This document shows positions 6,642 through 14,665 of a stretch of 25,686 nucleotides of DNA, piece after piece. This DNA is from CAZIVO01 sp964542765 (GTDB lineage Bacteria > Planctomycetota > UBA1135 > UBA2386): the NCBI GenBank assembly GCA_964542765.1, contig CAZIVO010000045.1, forward strand, positions 1-25,686. The letters are read 5' to 3'. A program made the position numbers and the translations under genes. Below the pieces are notes generated by a model that saw only the letters and a program-made list of their open reading frames with translations, was not told where the DNA came from and did no database searches. Numbering within the stretch: the first letter of the stretch is position 1; the number at the start of each line of letters is the position of its first letter.

Positions 6642-8849
6642 GTGCCTTCTTCGGCCCGATTCCTGCCAGCCTTCCTCATACTGTTCGTGCCGCTGATTGC
6701 CATGGCGGCACTCGGATGGTGGGAGCTGGACCGACAGCAGGAGCGGGCTGACACCGCCATTCAGGCCTCGGGGCTCCAGTTCCTCGATGAGGCCTCTCGC
6801 ACATTCGAGGCGGATATCAGCTCGAGTCTCGACCTCCTGGCCTCGGAGAACCTCGACCTGAGCGAGCGGAGCCTCGTTCTCGCAGGTCTCCAACTGGCAC
6901 AAAAAGAAGCGAAGCTCAACGTTCTCAATCTCTTCATTCTCGATAGAGAAGGGGAACTGGTCTTCCCACGGATCTCACCTCCGATGGAAGACAGCCTCCC
7001 CTTCAACTCCCCCCCACCTCGCTCTCCTCCACAAGCACGCATCATCAATCAGGCAGAATGGCTCGCCGCAAACCACGACATCACGACCGCTACCAGCATC
7101 CTCGAAGACCTGCTCAATGACACCGCCCTCATCCTCGCGCCGAGCAACTCCCAGTCCTTCCTGACAGTTCGGCTGCGCGCGGCATTCACTCTTGGAACCC
7201 TACTGCGCAAGCAGGGGCGCCTCCGGTCGGCGTCCGTAGCCTTCCGTGAAGCGCAAAACTACGCAAAGAAGATACTGTCACTTCGCCCCCAAAAGCAGCG
7301 AGCGGAGGTCGCCACGGCAGAGCTCATGTGTCAGGTAGCCTATGCGGAGATCCAGAGCAAACTCGCAAACTCGCATTCCGGCCTCCTCGACATCCTCCTC
7401 AACATCAGCGAGGGAGACCACGACTTCATCAGCGATGAAATGCTGACCACGGTCATCGACCGCCTGATGAATCGCATCCCCGAAGACTCGATCCTTCGCG
7501 AGACCGCTACCAGGGCTCTCGACACGGAACGGTGGCGCATGGAAGGTCGTCGATTCGCCCAAGAATATCAGGACTCGATCGCCCAGACAGTCCGGCGGCG
7601 CTTGCTCCTGATGCAAACCGAAGGACCGATCTACCAGTCCTATGCGTCTCGAGACACCTCGTCGCTCATCATCCTCCGTCACGCCACAGCCGCCGAAAAG
7701 ATCTCCATCACGGAACTCAAGGACCCCGCCTGGGTCGGCATCCGTGTCGATCTGAGCAATCTCACACAACAAGCCCTATCAGGCTTTCTCGCGGGGCGTG
7801 GCAACTTCTTTCTCGATGTGACAGATGCGGATGGACTGCCGATTCTGCCAGATCGACCGGTGCTGGAGACCAATCCCGATAATCCCTCCCGCACAACGCT
7901 CGCCGGGTTGCACATGATCGCGCACCCGACAAACCCGGAGAAGATCCTGCAAAACCAGACTCTCTCCCTGAGAGTCAGATTTATCTTCCTCATCGCCCTA
8001 TGCCTGGTTGCCGGCGGTGGCGCCTTCTTCCTCCTGCGCTCGGTATCTCGAGAAACCGAACTCGCGGCACTGAAAGTAGAGTTTGTCTCACGCGTCTCGC
8101 ATGAGCTCAAGACGCCATTGGCACTGATCAAGATGTACGGGGAGACCCTCAGCATGGGACGCACCAAGAATCCCGAGCAATCGGTTCGATTCGGTGGCAT
8201 CGTCTCCCGTGAAGCCGATCGACTGACCATCTTGATCAACCGGATCCTGGACTTCTCCAGGGGAAATAGCGGTAACATCCATTACGAATGCCGTGTCATC
8301 GACCTGTCCGCACTTCTTCGATCCGTAACAGATGAGTACCGTCCGCATCTGGACCTGTCCCATACGCCGCTCACTACAACTATTCAGGACGGGGTCACCC
8401 TGAAAGCCGATCCCGAAGCTCTGAGAAGCGCCATCGTGAACCTTCTCGATAACGCGAACAAATACACCCCTGAATCGGCCGCTGATCGCAGAATAGAGAT
8501 CGAGATGACAGTAGAAACGGCACAAGCAACGATTGAAGTCCGAGACAGGGGCATCGGCATCCCGATCACCGAGCAGACACGGATCTTCGACGCTTTCTTC
8601 CGGGCCTCGACTGCCGGAGAAATCCGAGGAGCCGGGCTCGGCCTCAGCATGGTGCGACGCTTTGCAGAGGGACACGATGGCAGCATCCAGGCGCTTCCGC
8701 GCCATGGTGGCGGTTCCATCTTCCGCCTCATCCTGCCGATCTATTTGACCCCACAAAATCCATCTTCTCGACCTGACGATATCGCGACTTCGCAGCAAGA
8801 CCCGGCGCAAGAAATCGCCACACTCCAGAAGGACTCAGATCATGAGTAA
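6642..8849 (+). CDS. Sensor histidine kinase with large helical extracytoplasmic domain
   Basis: A 735-residue kinase. The GTG start keeps the first membrane helix (about 7-26); the next in-frame ATG would remove it. Residues 27-440 form a large extracytoplasmic domain. Its middle part (about 140-240) is mostly helical with a TPR-like pattern (LEDLLND, then LGTLLRKQGRLRSASVAFREAQNYA in register). The second membrane helix is about 446-466 and leads into HisKA with no HAMP domain. The H-box SHELKTP holds His487, the N-box NLLDNANKY Asn604, G1 DRGIGIP starts at Asp635, the F-box includes DAFFRAS and G2 is GAGLGLS (663-669). The tail after residue 702 is polar and Gln-rich. It overlaps the regulator gene by eight bases and is surely its partner. 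The ligand is unknown; helical repeats suggest a protein or peptide cue. Confidence 0.94.
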   Translation: MPSSARFLPAFLILFVPLIAMAALGWWELDRQQERADTAIQASGLQFLDEASRTFEADISSSLDLLASENLDLSERSLVLAGLQLAQKEAKLNVLNLFILDREGELVFPRISPPMEDSLPFNSPPPRSPPQARIINQAEWLAANHDITTATSILEDLLNDTALILAPSNSQSFLTVRLRAAFTLGTLLRKQGRLRSASVAFREAQNYAKKILSLRPQKQRAEVATAELMCQVAYAEIQSKLANSHSGLLDILLNISEGDHDFISDEMLTTVIDRLMNRIPEDSILRETATRALDTERWRMEGRRFAQEYQDSIAQTVRRRLLLMQTEGPIYQSYASRDTSSLIILRHATAAEKISITELKDPAWVGIRVDLSNLTQQALSGFLAGRGNFFLDVTDADGLPILPDRPVLETNPDNPSRTTLAGLHMIAHPTNPEKILQNQTLSLRVRFIFLIALCLVAGGGAFFLLRSVSRETELAALKVEFVSRVSHELKTPLALIKMYGETLSMGRTKNPEQSVRFGGIVSREADRLTILINRILDFSRGNSGNIHYECRVIDLSALLRSVTDEYRPHLDLSHTPLTTTIQDGVTLKADPEALRSAIVNLLDNANKYTPESAADRRIEIEMTVETAQATIEVRDRGIGIPITEQTRIFDAFFRASTAGEIRGAGLGLSMVRRFAEGHDGSIQALPRHGGGSIFRLILPIYLTPQNPSSRPDDIATSQQDPAQEIATLQKDSDHE

Positions 8850-9549
8850 CAGCGCGGAGACCATTCTCATCATCGAAGACGAACCCGATCTTCGAGAGGG
8901 CCTCAAGCACAATCTCGAACTGGATGGCTACGAGGTCGAGACAGCTGGCGACGGCAGCGAAGGCCTCGAAAAAGCGACCGCCAAGGACTACTCCTTGATT
9001 CTGCTCGACTTGATGCTGCCCCGGCTGAGCGGCCTCGAAGTGCTCCGTTCGATTCGCGAAGAAGGAGGCGCAACCCCCATCATCATCCTTTCCGCCAAGG
9101 GCCAGGACGAGGACAAGGTCGCGGGGCTGGAACTCGGCGCCGATGACTACGTCACTAAACCATTCGGGATTGCCGAACTATCGGCCCGGATCCGGGCAGT
9201 CCGCCGCCGAGCTACGGGCATGGACAAGGTGACGGACGTATTTGAATTCCCTGGTCTGACCGTCGACTTCAAGCGCTTCACAGTGATTCGGTCAGGCAAT
9301 GAATACCAGTTGTCTCGTTACGAGGCGGAGATCCTCAAGATGCTGATCTCCCGGCAGGGCGAAGTCGTCACGCGCAACGATCTCCTGACGAAGGTCTGGG
9401 GCTATGTCCATCTGCCAACGACTCGCACCGTCGACAACCACATCGCTCGGTTGCGGAAAAAAGTCGAGGAGTGCGCAGAGCAACCTCGCCATGTGATCAC
9501 CGTTCATGGAATTGGCTACCGATTCGAGCCGGAGGGTGCAGCACAGTGA
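8842..9549 (+). CDS. OmpR/PhoB-family response regulator
   Basis: A 235-residue two-domain regulator. The receiver domain (about 6-120) has the acidic pocket Glu12-Asp13, phospho-acceptor Asp56 in LLLDLMLP, Ser in IIILSAKG and the conserved Lys in YVTKPF. The winged-helix DNA-binding domain (about 135-230) has LSRYEAEILKML, the recognition-helix region TRTVDNHIARLRKKVE and the terminal hairpin HVITVHGIGYRFEP. The start ATG overlaps the kinase end (ATGAGTAA), with AAGGA about nine bases before it. It is phosphorylated by the kinase encoded just upstream and probably controls this operon and others. Confidence 0.96.
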   Translation: MSNSAETILIIEDEPDLREGLKHNLELDGYEVETAGDGSEGLEKATAKDYSLILLDLMLPRLSGLEVLRSIREEGGATPIIILSAKGQDEDKVAGLELGADDYVTKPFGIAELSARIRAVRRRATGMDKVTDVFEFPGLTVDFKRFTVIRSGNEYQLSRYEAEILKMLISRQGEVVTRNDLLTKVWGYVHLPTTRTVDNHIARLRKKVEECAEQPRHVITVHGIGYRFEPEGAAQ

Positions 9550-10586
9550 AGTTTCCCGCCGAGAGCCAACGCAAGAGCGGCATCTCAGCTCGAATGTATG
9601 GCCTGATGGTCGTCATGTGCGTCGCGATGCAGGCCCCTGCACAGGATCCATCCATCGAAACAACCGAAGCAGATCCCATCTGCAAGGGATGGCTCCTCGA
9701 ACTTCTCGATGGCGACATAGGGGCGGCCCGGGAGAACTACCGCATTGCAGCCGAAGGCGAAGACTCCACCCACCTGCAACGAACCCTCGCTCAGGCCCGA
9801 CTCCTCGAAATCGCTCGACTGGGCGGACACATGCAGGAAGTCAAAAAGATCTGGGAGCAAATGCCTACAGCTCGTCTCTCACTTCCTGCGCGATTCGATT
9901 CCTTCTCCGACCCCTTGCAACCCTTACGCCCATCGCTCCGGGCCAGGGCAAACACCCAGCCAGCCGCAAAACTCTCCACCGATACCCTCCGGTTGCTGGC
10001 AGATCTGACGCCGATGAACCTTGAGACGCGACCGCTCGTCAACCGCATCCTGCGCCTCACCTGGCCAGAAGGTTCCGAAGCGGATACCTGGACCCGGCGG
10101 GCAGAGTTACTCACGCGCCGCGAACAGGCCAAAAGCATTGGCGATGGCAAGAAATTGGAGTCGCTCAATCGGGAGATCCGCCAACTCTCCCGAAAATTGA
10201 CCTCCCAGCGGCGAAAGGTCGCTGAAGACGCAACCAGCACCGGTCGCCGGGCAGGCACCCTCGTGATCGAACTACGCCTCGCCGGTGACAACCGCCAGGC
10301 CGATCGGATCGCTCACCACTACTACCAACGCTGGGGGCGCTACCTCCGAGCAAATTCACGCGACAAGGCCAAGACAACCCGCAAACCCAAGGATGAAAAA
10401 GGGCAGTGGTCCAGGGCCTTGGCCTCCCTCAAGCGTCACCTTCAGCAAAAAGAACTGGCCGACGACCAACGCCTCGCCCTCACCAAACTCAAGGGCCATC
10501 TTTTGGGTCTCGCTGCGGCCGGCAAATACCGGGAAGCCATGACCTTCCTGCGGAACATCCCCTTCTTCGGGGACACGACACCCTAG
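9546..10586 (+). CDS. Secreted helical-repeat protein linked to the two-component system
   Basis: A 346-residue protein of no recognised family. The GTG at 9546 overlaps the regulator stop (GTGA) and has GGAGGG nine bases upstream, so it is preferred over other in-frame starts. Residues 1-33 form a Sec signal (basic n-region, hydrophobic core MYGLMVVMCVAM) with likely cleavage after PAQ. The mature part is helical. Residues about 45-105 have TPR-like amphipathic helices (GDIGAARENYRIAAEGE, LQRTLAQARLLEIARLGG), and about 195-245 is a basic, charged, coiled-coil-like stretch. The C-terminus again holds paired helices ending near a phenylalanine-rich tip (RNIPFF). It is the third gene of a coupled kinase-regulator operon, so it probably supplies or modulates the signal, perhaps by contacting the helical sensor domain of the kinase. 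That role is inference. Confidence 0.8.
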   Translation: MKFPAESQRKSGISARMYGLMVVMCVAMQAPAQDPSIETTEADPICKGWLLELLDGDIGAARENYRIAAEGEDSTHLQRTLAQARLLEIARLGGHMQEVKKIWEQMPTARLSLPARFDSFSDPLQPLRPSLRARANTQPAAKLSTDTLRLLADLTPMNLETRPLVNRILRLTWPEGSEADTWTRRAELLTRREQAKSIGDGKKLESLNREIRQLSRKLTSQRRKVAEDATSTGRRAGTLVIELRLAGDNRQADRIAHHYYQRWGRYLRANSRDKAKTTRKPKDEKGQWSRALASLKRHLQQKELADDQRLALTKLKGHLLGLAAAGKYREAMTFLRNIPFFGDTTP

Positions 10587-10597
10587 TTCATGGCGAA

Positions 10598-10615
10598 GAC
10601 TCGCCAAAGCGAGTC
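10598..10615. terminator. Short G/C hairpin between convergent genes
   Basis: GACTCGC (10598-10604) and GCGAGTC (10609-10615) form a perfect 7-bp stem with the tetraloop CAAA, 11 bases after the stop of the secreted helical protein and about 70 bases beyond the convergent lipoprotein stop. There is no T tract on either side, so it may act as a transcript-end stabiliser or a factor-dependent terminator. Confidence 0.4.
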
Positions 10616-10685
10616 AGGCTCCGACCTCCGGACAGATCACTTCTCGAAACCGGGCTGCCGAAGCAGGTAGAGCGAACGAACCCTT

Positions 10686-11105
10686 CTACCGGCTTCCACC
10701 GACGTCCGCATCGGCGCTGTCATCTTCGGAATCAGATTCGTAATCGAAGATGGTGCCGGTGTAGATGTCGAGAGGCTTGATTTCCGGCCCGTAAGGATGC
10801 AGGTCAGCCATTCCGTAGAAGGGGAACAAGAAGAAGTCCGCAGCATGGACAAAGCCATACGCGAGGTGCTTGACCGCATGGAAGGCAAATGCCGGCGGCA
10901 AGACGACAATCTCGGTCAAGGCGCCACCGCCGAGACCTTCCCGGACCTCTTTCGCTGCCTGGAGGCCATCGACGCCACCCCCGTAGAGCATGATCCCAGG
11001 TGACATGACCGCCACACTCAGGTCCTTGCCAGCACGGCGCATGGTGCCGCAGCTAGAGAGTGTGAGGGCGAGAATTACGACGATGGAGAGCTTATGAAGT
11101 TTCAA
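10686..11105 (-). CDS. Small predicted lipoprotein
   Basis: A 139-residue protein. The start is TTG at 11105, supported by GAGGA eight bases upstream and by a complete lipoprotein signal from that codon: basic KLHK, hydrophobic core SIVVILALTL, lipobox LSSC with Cys19. The mature part has a Gly-rich stretch (about 45-65), a hydrophobic aromatic segment (HAVKHLAYGFVHAADFFLFPF, about 85-105) and an acidic tail rich in Asp and Ser. The order of a C-G-T after the lipobox and a PF-rich segment near the end is vaguely like small lipoproteins such as YceK, but this is not a firm match. It stands alone between convergent and divergent neighbours. Likely anchored in the outer or cytoplasmic membrane; function unknown. 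Confidence 0.75.
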   Translation of the reverse strand: MKLHKLSIVVILALTLSSCGTMRRAGKDLSVAVMSPGIMLYGGGVDGLQAAKEVREGLGGGALTEIVVLPPAFAFHAVKHLAYGFVHAADFFLFPFYGMADLHPYGPEIKPLDIYTGTIFDYESDSEDDSADADVGGSR

Positions 11106-11438
11106 GGCGGCGATCCTCGAAAAAGGGGTCTAGTGAATCGCACAGTGGCGCACAGCGGGGCCGAAAGTATGCGCCCTCAGGTTACCGCAAAACAAGCCAA
11201 GCTCAGTAGAAATCGTTGCTTGTGACGTTAATCGCAATGGGTTTTGGAATTCCGGAAAGGACAGCCCGCCCGAGCTGACTCACCATGACGAACGGAGATG
11301 GGTGCACCGCCGCCACCAAGCAATCGGTCAGGTCATGAGTTGAACGTCTGCAGCCATGCAGGCTAGACCTGCCTTGATAGCGATGCTAGGGTGACATCCC
11401 ACGTTGCTTTGACCATTCAGATCGAACCCTGAACTCTG
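11106..11438. other. Divergent intergenic region without a gene
   Basis: These 333 bases separate the lipoprotein gene (-) from the NYN-like gene (+) and should hold promoters for both. No coding frame is convincing. TTGAAC (11341-11346) with TAGACC 18 bases later is a weak plus-strand candidate. TTGACC lies at 11409-11414, too close to the start codon for a normal leader. A 5-bp hairpin GCAGG/CCTGC occurs near 11357-11371. No strong operator or RNA is visible. Confidence 0.5.
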
Positions 11439-12206
11439 ATGAATCGCGATTTCGGCTCCGATATTTTCGAGGATGAAGGCTCCAATCCTTCGAATCCGCC
11501 ACCCCCCCAAGAGCAAGAAACCAGGGAAAATCACCCTGGTTCGCCGTCGGAGAAACCGCCTGGCGAAAACCCGGATCCCGGGCCCACGGCCCCCGAAGCC
11601 GAGAAGTCGGGGAGAGGGGATATCTCGAAAAGTCCCCCGGGTTCCGAATCCGATCAGACCGACCCCCCCCGACAACGCGAACAGAACCCCCGTCGCAAAC
11701 CACGTCGGCGACGCAGGCCCCGGCGTGGCGGAGGGAGCGGACCCACGCATGGAGATCGAGGCCGACACTCCTCGCCACGCCAAACGGATCAAAAACGCAT
11801 CGCGGTCCTCATCGATATTGCCGCATTCGAAGAAGGCGTACAGCAGTCTGAAAGTCAGGTTTCCTACAGCCGCGTGCTCCGCCATATTGCCGGCGCTCGC
11901 TCCGTGGTGAACGCCATCGCCTACGTCACGCCGGAAGTAAAGCCCGTGGGTACACAGCAACTCGAAACTCGAGAGGTCAGCGATGCAGGTGCCGTTCCTG
12001 TCGCGATGACCATGGATGCCATGTCCCTCTCAAGCGGTGTCGATGCGATCATCTTCATTCCTTCCGATCGCCGACTGGATCCTCTCATCGCGGCATTACA
12101 AGACCGTCACGTTAGTGTTGAATCCGCCGGCTTCTGCCCACAAGAAGCCACTGATGAACATGGCGAACACCATGAACTCGGTCCCGAATGCATATTCATC
12201 CCCTGA
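11439..12206 (+). CDS. NYN/PIN-like domain protein with arginine-rich disordered N-terminus
   Basis: A 255-residue protein. Residues 1-118 are disordered: Pro/Glu-rich first, then a strongly basic stretch (RRKPRRRRRPRRGGG, 85-99) that could bind nucleic acid. Residues 119-232 follow the NYN (LabA/DUF88) ribonuclease fold: strand IAVLID with Asp126, strand VVNAIAYV, helix VAMTMDAMSL with Asp193, strand DAIIFIP, then SDRRLDPL with Asp210. In active NYN proteins the last two motifs are usually V-D-x-x-L-x-x-D and S-G-D-x-D-F. Here the first Asp is Pro187 and the second Asp of the last motif aligns with Arg212, so about half of the metal-binding acids are missing. It is probably a degenerate or binding-only member. 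The ATG has no ribosome binding site. It overlaps the EF-hand gene by 19 bases. An opposing minus-strand frame is judged a shadow. Confidence 0.72.
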   Translation: MNRDFGSDIFEDEGSNPSNPPPPQEQETRENHPGSPSEKPPGENPDPGPTAPEAEKSGRGDISKSPPGSESDQTDPPRQREQNPRRKPRRRRRPRRGGGSGPTHGDRGRHSSPRQTDQKRIAVLIDIAAFEEGVQQSESQVSYSRVLRHIAGARSVVNAIAYVTPEVKPVGTQQLETREVSDAGAVPVAMTMDAMSLSSGVDAIIFIPSDRRLDPLIAALQDRHVSVESAGFCPQEATDEHGEHHELGPECIFIP

Positions 12207-13027
12207 TCCTGATGTCCACACTTCTCCTGGCCGCGCCCCGCAGCCAGATCGAAGCCAATCCACCGGTAAAGAGTCCGCCTTCCGGCAAGGAAAGCTGGGT
12301 CGAACTGGATTCCTGGACCCAATCTCGCAGCCGCGCTGCATTCTCGGCATGCGATCCAAACGGCGATGACCGGCTGAGTATTTTCGAGGCCAGTGCAGCA
12401 TTCGAATCCATCGGGGGACCCCAGAACCCAACTCCTTTCCGCCGCCTCGACAGCAACTCCGACGGCTACCTGAACTGGCCGGAATTCGACAAGCGCTACC
12501 GCAGCATCCTCAAACGCGGCAACTCTTTCCGGATTCGAGCGACACGCCCCTTCTCCGTAGACGCGGAGAATCCGAGATCAGCAGATGAAAATCTCCGCGC
12601 CAGCTACCTGATGCGCGTCCTGGATCAAGATGCCGACGGCAAGTTGACGGTGCAGGAGATCATCTCACTACTCACCACCAAGGGCCTCCCCAAACCTCTC
12701 CTGGAACGGTTCCGGAAACTCGACACCGACAACTCTGGTGCAGTTTCCCCTCAAGAACTCCAACCGCTGGCCGCACTGCTGCCCAATGGGCCGACGATCT
12801 TCTCTCCGACCAGCCATGACTCGCCAGCAAAGACCAGTCTGCCTGCAGATCTCCCTTTCAGTTCTGCAGACCGAAACCGTGATGGCCAGATCGAGCAGGG
12901 GGAAATAGTCGACTCCCTCAGGCGCCTACATCCCTCGCTGGCTCGATGGTCGAAGCGAATCATCGAGGATGCCGACAGTTCTGGTGACAAGATACTCAGC
13001 CAAGCCGAACTCGAAGCCGCAGGCTGA
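12188..13027 (+). CDS. Exported EF-hand protein with six calcium-binding loops
   Basis: A 279-residue protein with a Sec-type hydrophobic N-terminus (LILMSTLLLAA, 6-16). A shorter start at 12212 just after the upstream stop is possible but leaves a stunted signal. Six EF-hand loops fit D-x-[DNS]-x-[DS]-G-x-[ILV]-x-x-x-E at 56-67, 88-99, 146-157, 179-190, 228-239 and 263-274. They form three pairs with 32-35 residues between loop starts inside each pair, the usual distance for paired EF-hands. Loop 1 has Asp and loop 6 Lys at the normal Gly6 position, so those two may bind weakly. Linkers between pairs are Pro/Ser-rich. The family binds Ca2+ as a structural or buffering protein; secreted EF-hand proteins are frequent in Planctomycetota. 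The gene overlaps the end of the NYN-like gene and is likely co-expressed. Confidence 0.9.
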   Translation: MHIHPLILMSTLLLAAPRSQIEANPPVKSPPSGKESWVELDSWTQSRSRAAFSACDPNGDDRLSIFEASAAFESIGGPQNPTPFRRLDSNSDGYLNWPEFDKRYRSILKRGNSFRIRATRPFSVDAENPRSADENLRASYLMRVLDQDADGKLTVQEIISLLTTKGLPKPLLERFRKLDTDNSGAVSPQELQPLAALLPNGPTIFSPTSHDSPAKTSLPADLPFSSADRNRDGQIEQGEIVDSLRRLHPSLARWSKRIIEDADSSGDKILSQAELEAAG

Positions 13028-13119
13028 CAACGCTGCTGCATCACGGCTCAACTCCTCCCAGCGTCACAGCCCGCCCCGATACGGCGGACGCCTGACTTTC
13101 TCCACAGCCGTTTGCCACC

Positions 13120-13197
13120 GGCCTGCTGATCGTCTTCTCACCGGCGGCAGGCCAGCGACCTCGCCATGAAGATCGAAGGCTGATGACCGGCCTTCGA
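13120..13197. terminator. Two hairpins in the convergent intergenic region
   Basis: GGCCTGC (13120-13126) pairs with GCAGGCC (13147-13153) over 7 bp with a long loop. TCGAAGGC (13173-13180) pairs with GCCTTCGA (13190-13197) over 8 bp with a nine-base loop, 12 bases beyond the stop of the minus-strand secreted protein. On the minus strand the second stem is followed by TCTTCAT, only a weak T-rich run. They probably end the EF-hand and secreted-protein transcripts, but neither is a textbook intrinsic terminator. Confidence 0.45.
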
Positions 13198-13209
13198 AAC
13201 CATCTGATA

Positions 13210-14409
13210 TCAATCGATGAGGATCGAAGACGACGTGGTCACGCGAACATCCTTGAAACTCGGGTTCCAGACGACGCCCTGAGCCTTGAGGATCATCCCC
13301 TTGGCTGCCGGACCCAATGGTGGAAATGCGATCGCACTCTTGTCACCGGTGTCGTAAATGCCGTTCTTGATCATCAGGAGTTGCATCTGGCTCAGCGCCC
13401 CCAGACCGGGATCTCCCGGGTTGAGCAACAGATTGCCAAAAGGTGTCCAGATCGAACCCGGGAACCAGAACTTGCTGACATTGAGCATCACAACCCCCGT
13501 GCCACCACTGCCATACTTGCCCCCCGCTCGCAAATTGAAGAAGAGGTTCGAAGCAGCGGCTGTCGACCACGGTGCCCTGGCAGCGCCGATACCGCGATAC
13601 TCCTCGCCCGCGAGCGCCGGTGTGTGATACTGATTTGCGTGATTGCCGGTCGCCGTCAAAACGGGTTCGTCGATCAGCAAGCCAATCTTCGGACGGTTTT
13701 CCGCGGTCCCTGACGGCGTGCTGGTGCGGTTAGGACCTGGCGTCGCCCAACCACTGTAGTTGAGCCCTCCCGGGCCGGGGCCACCCTTCCAGTCCGCAGC
13801 GATGGTCTGACCACCATTGGCATCATCGCGATACTCGCCGCCGCGAAACTCCACGAACATCAGCCACTCCTTCTTCTGAGGAATCTTGATCGGCGTGGTC
13901 AGCACGGTGGAGTGCTCGAAGATCGCCCAGGCAGTGATGGCAACAGCCTGATCCTTGACGGAGAAGATGTCATTGCCGGTCTTGGCATGCTCGTGGAGGT
14001 AAGGTGAAGTAGCGCTGACCGTCGCCGGAGCGATGCCCGTCTTGAACTGATAGTGGTTCGGTGCCGGAAACGCCGTCACCGCCGGACCCGCGTAGATCGC
14101 CTGGGTCACCCCGCGAATCGTCGTATACTGACCTGACTGAGTGCCTGCCTGCGCACGAAGCTGCGGATTGGAGGTGTATGCACGAGATCCCTTGGGAACA
14201 CCAGGACCCGCCGCTTGGTTATAGGCAGTCAACTGCGTCACCATCCAGGGATAGAAGTTCCCGGTCGTCGGGTGAGTGCAGGTGCAGACAACACGGAAGG
14301 TGTTGTTGAAACTCAGCTCGGGGATCGGCCCCCGGTATCCTTGGTTCTGAGCTCCGACCGAGAAGACCAGCAAGGCTAGAGGTGAAAGGTAGAGGACAGA
14401 TTTACGCAC
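13210..14409 (-). CDS. Secreted protein of unknown family
   Basis: A 399-residue protein from the GTG at 14409, chosen because GGAG lies six bases before it; an ATG at 14421 adds four residues (MEKP) and has no ribosome binding site. The signal peptide has the core VLYLSPLALLVFSVGAQ, with cleavage probably after GAQ. The mature part is rich in Gly, Pro, Asn and aromatic residues and has a single short Cys pair motif (VCTCTH). It looks beta-rich. Several blocks resemble an extracellular carbohydrate-binding or structural protein (FVEFRGGEYRDDANGG, WKGGPGPGGLNYSGWATPG), but no domain is recognised. The C-terminal 90 residues (PGDPGLGALSQMQLL and the AQGVVWNP strand) read as a beta-sandwich sorting or adhesion module of the kind seen in Planctomycetota secretomes. 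A -10-like TATGAT on the minus strand (near 14491-14496) lies about 80 bases upstream. Confidence 0.82.
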   Translation of the reverse strand: MRKSVLYLSPLALLVFSVGAQNQGYRGPIPELSFNNTFRVVCTCTHPTTGNFYPWMVTQLTAYNQAAGPGVPKGSRAYTSNPQLRAQAGTQSGQYTTIRGVTQAIYAGPAVTAFPAPNHYQFKTGIAPATVSATSPYLHEHAKTGNDIFSVKDQAVAITAWAIFEHSTVLTTPIKIPQKKEWLMFVEFRGGEYRDDANGGQTIAADWKGGPGPGGLNYSGWATPGPNRTSTPSGTAENRPKIGLLIDEPVLTATGNHANQYHTPALAGEEYRGIGAARAPWSTAAASNLFFNLRAGGKYGSGGTGVVMLNVSKFWFPGSIWTPFGNLLLNPGDPGLGALSQMQLLMIKNGIYDTGDKSAIAFPPLGPAAKGMILKAQGVVWNPSFKDVRVTTSSSILID

Positions 14410-14665
14410 GGGTTTCTCCATGATATGGCTGAGCTGTGAGTCGAAGGGAGACCACAGCGCCAGACAAAGCGGACTTGACGATCAGATTCTATCATAACGA
14501 CCAGATGAGATTGCGCCTGCCAGCCTGCCCCTTTCTCATGGTGGCAACAGGATTGCCCTTGAGCAGAGGGCAAAAAAAACCTCCGGAAGGCACCCGGTCA
14601 CACCCCGGGACATATTTGCGCTCCGGGCAACGGATATGGAAGACCCCCGAGATACCCTTTCATCC

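Noticed and set aside
11328..11960. Long minus-strand open frame (210 codons) opposite the NYN-like gene
   Set aside because: Its translation is low-complexity Arg/Gly/Phe text mirroring the Pro/Arg codons of the plus strand. The plus frame carries a recognisable domain and overlaps the EF-hand gene.
14560..14579. Hairpin GCCCT/AGGGC plus A8 tract as a terminator
   Set aside because: On the plus strand the tract is A, and on the minus strand the T tract precedes the hairpin, so neither orientation gives an intrinsic terminator.
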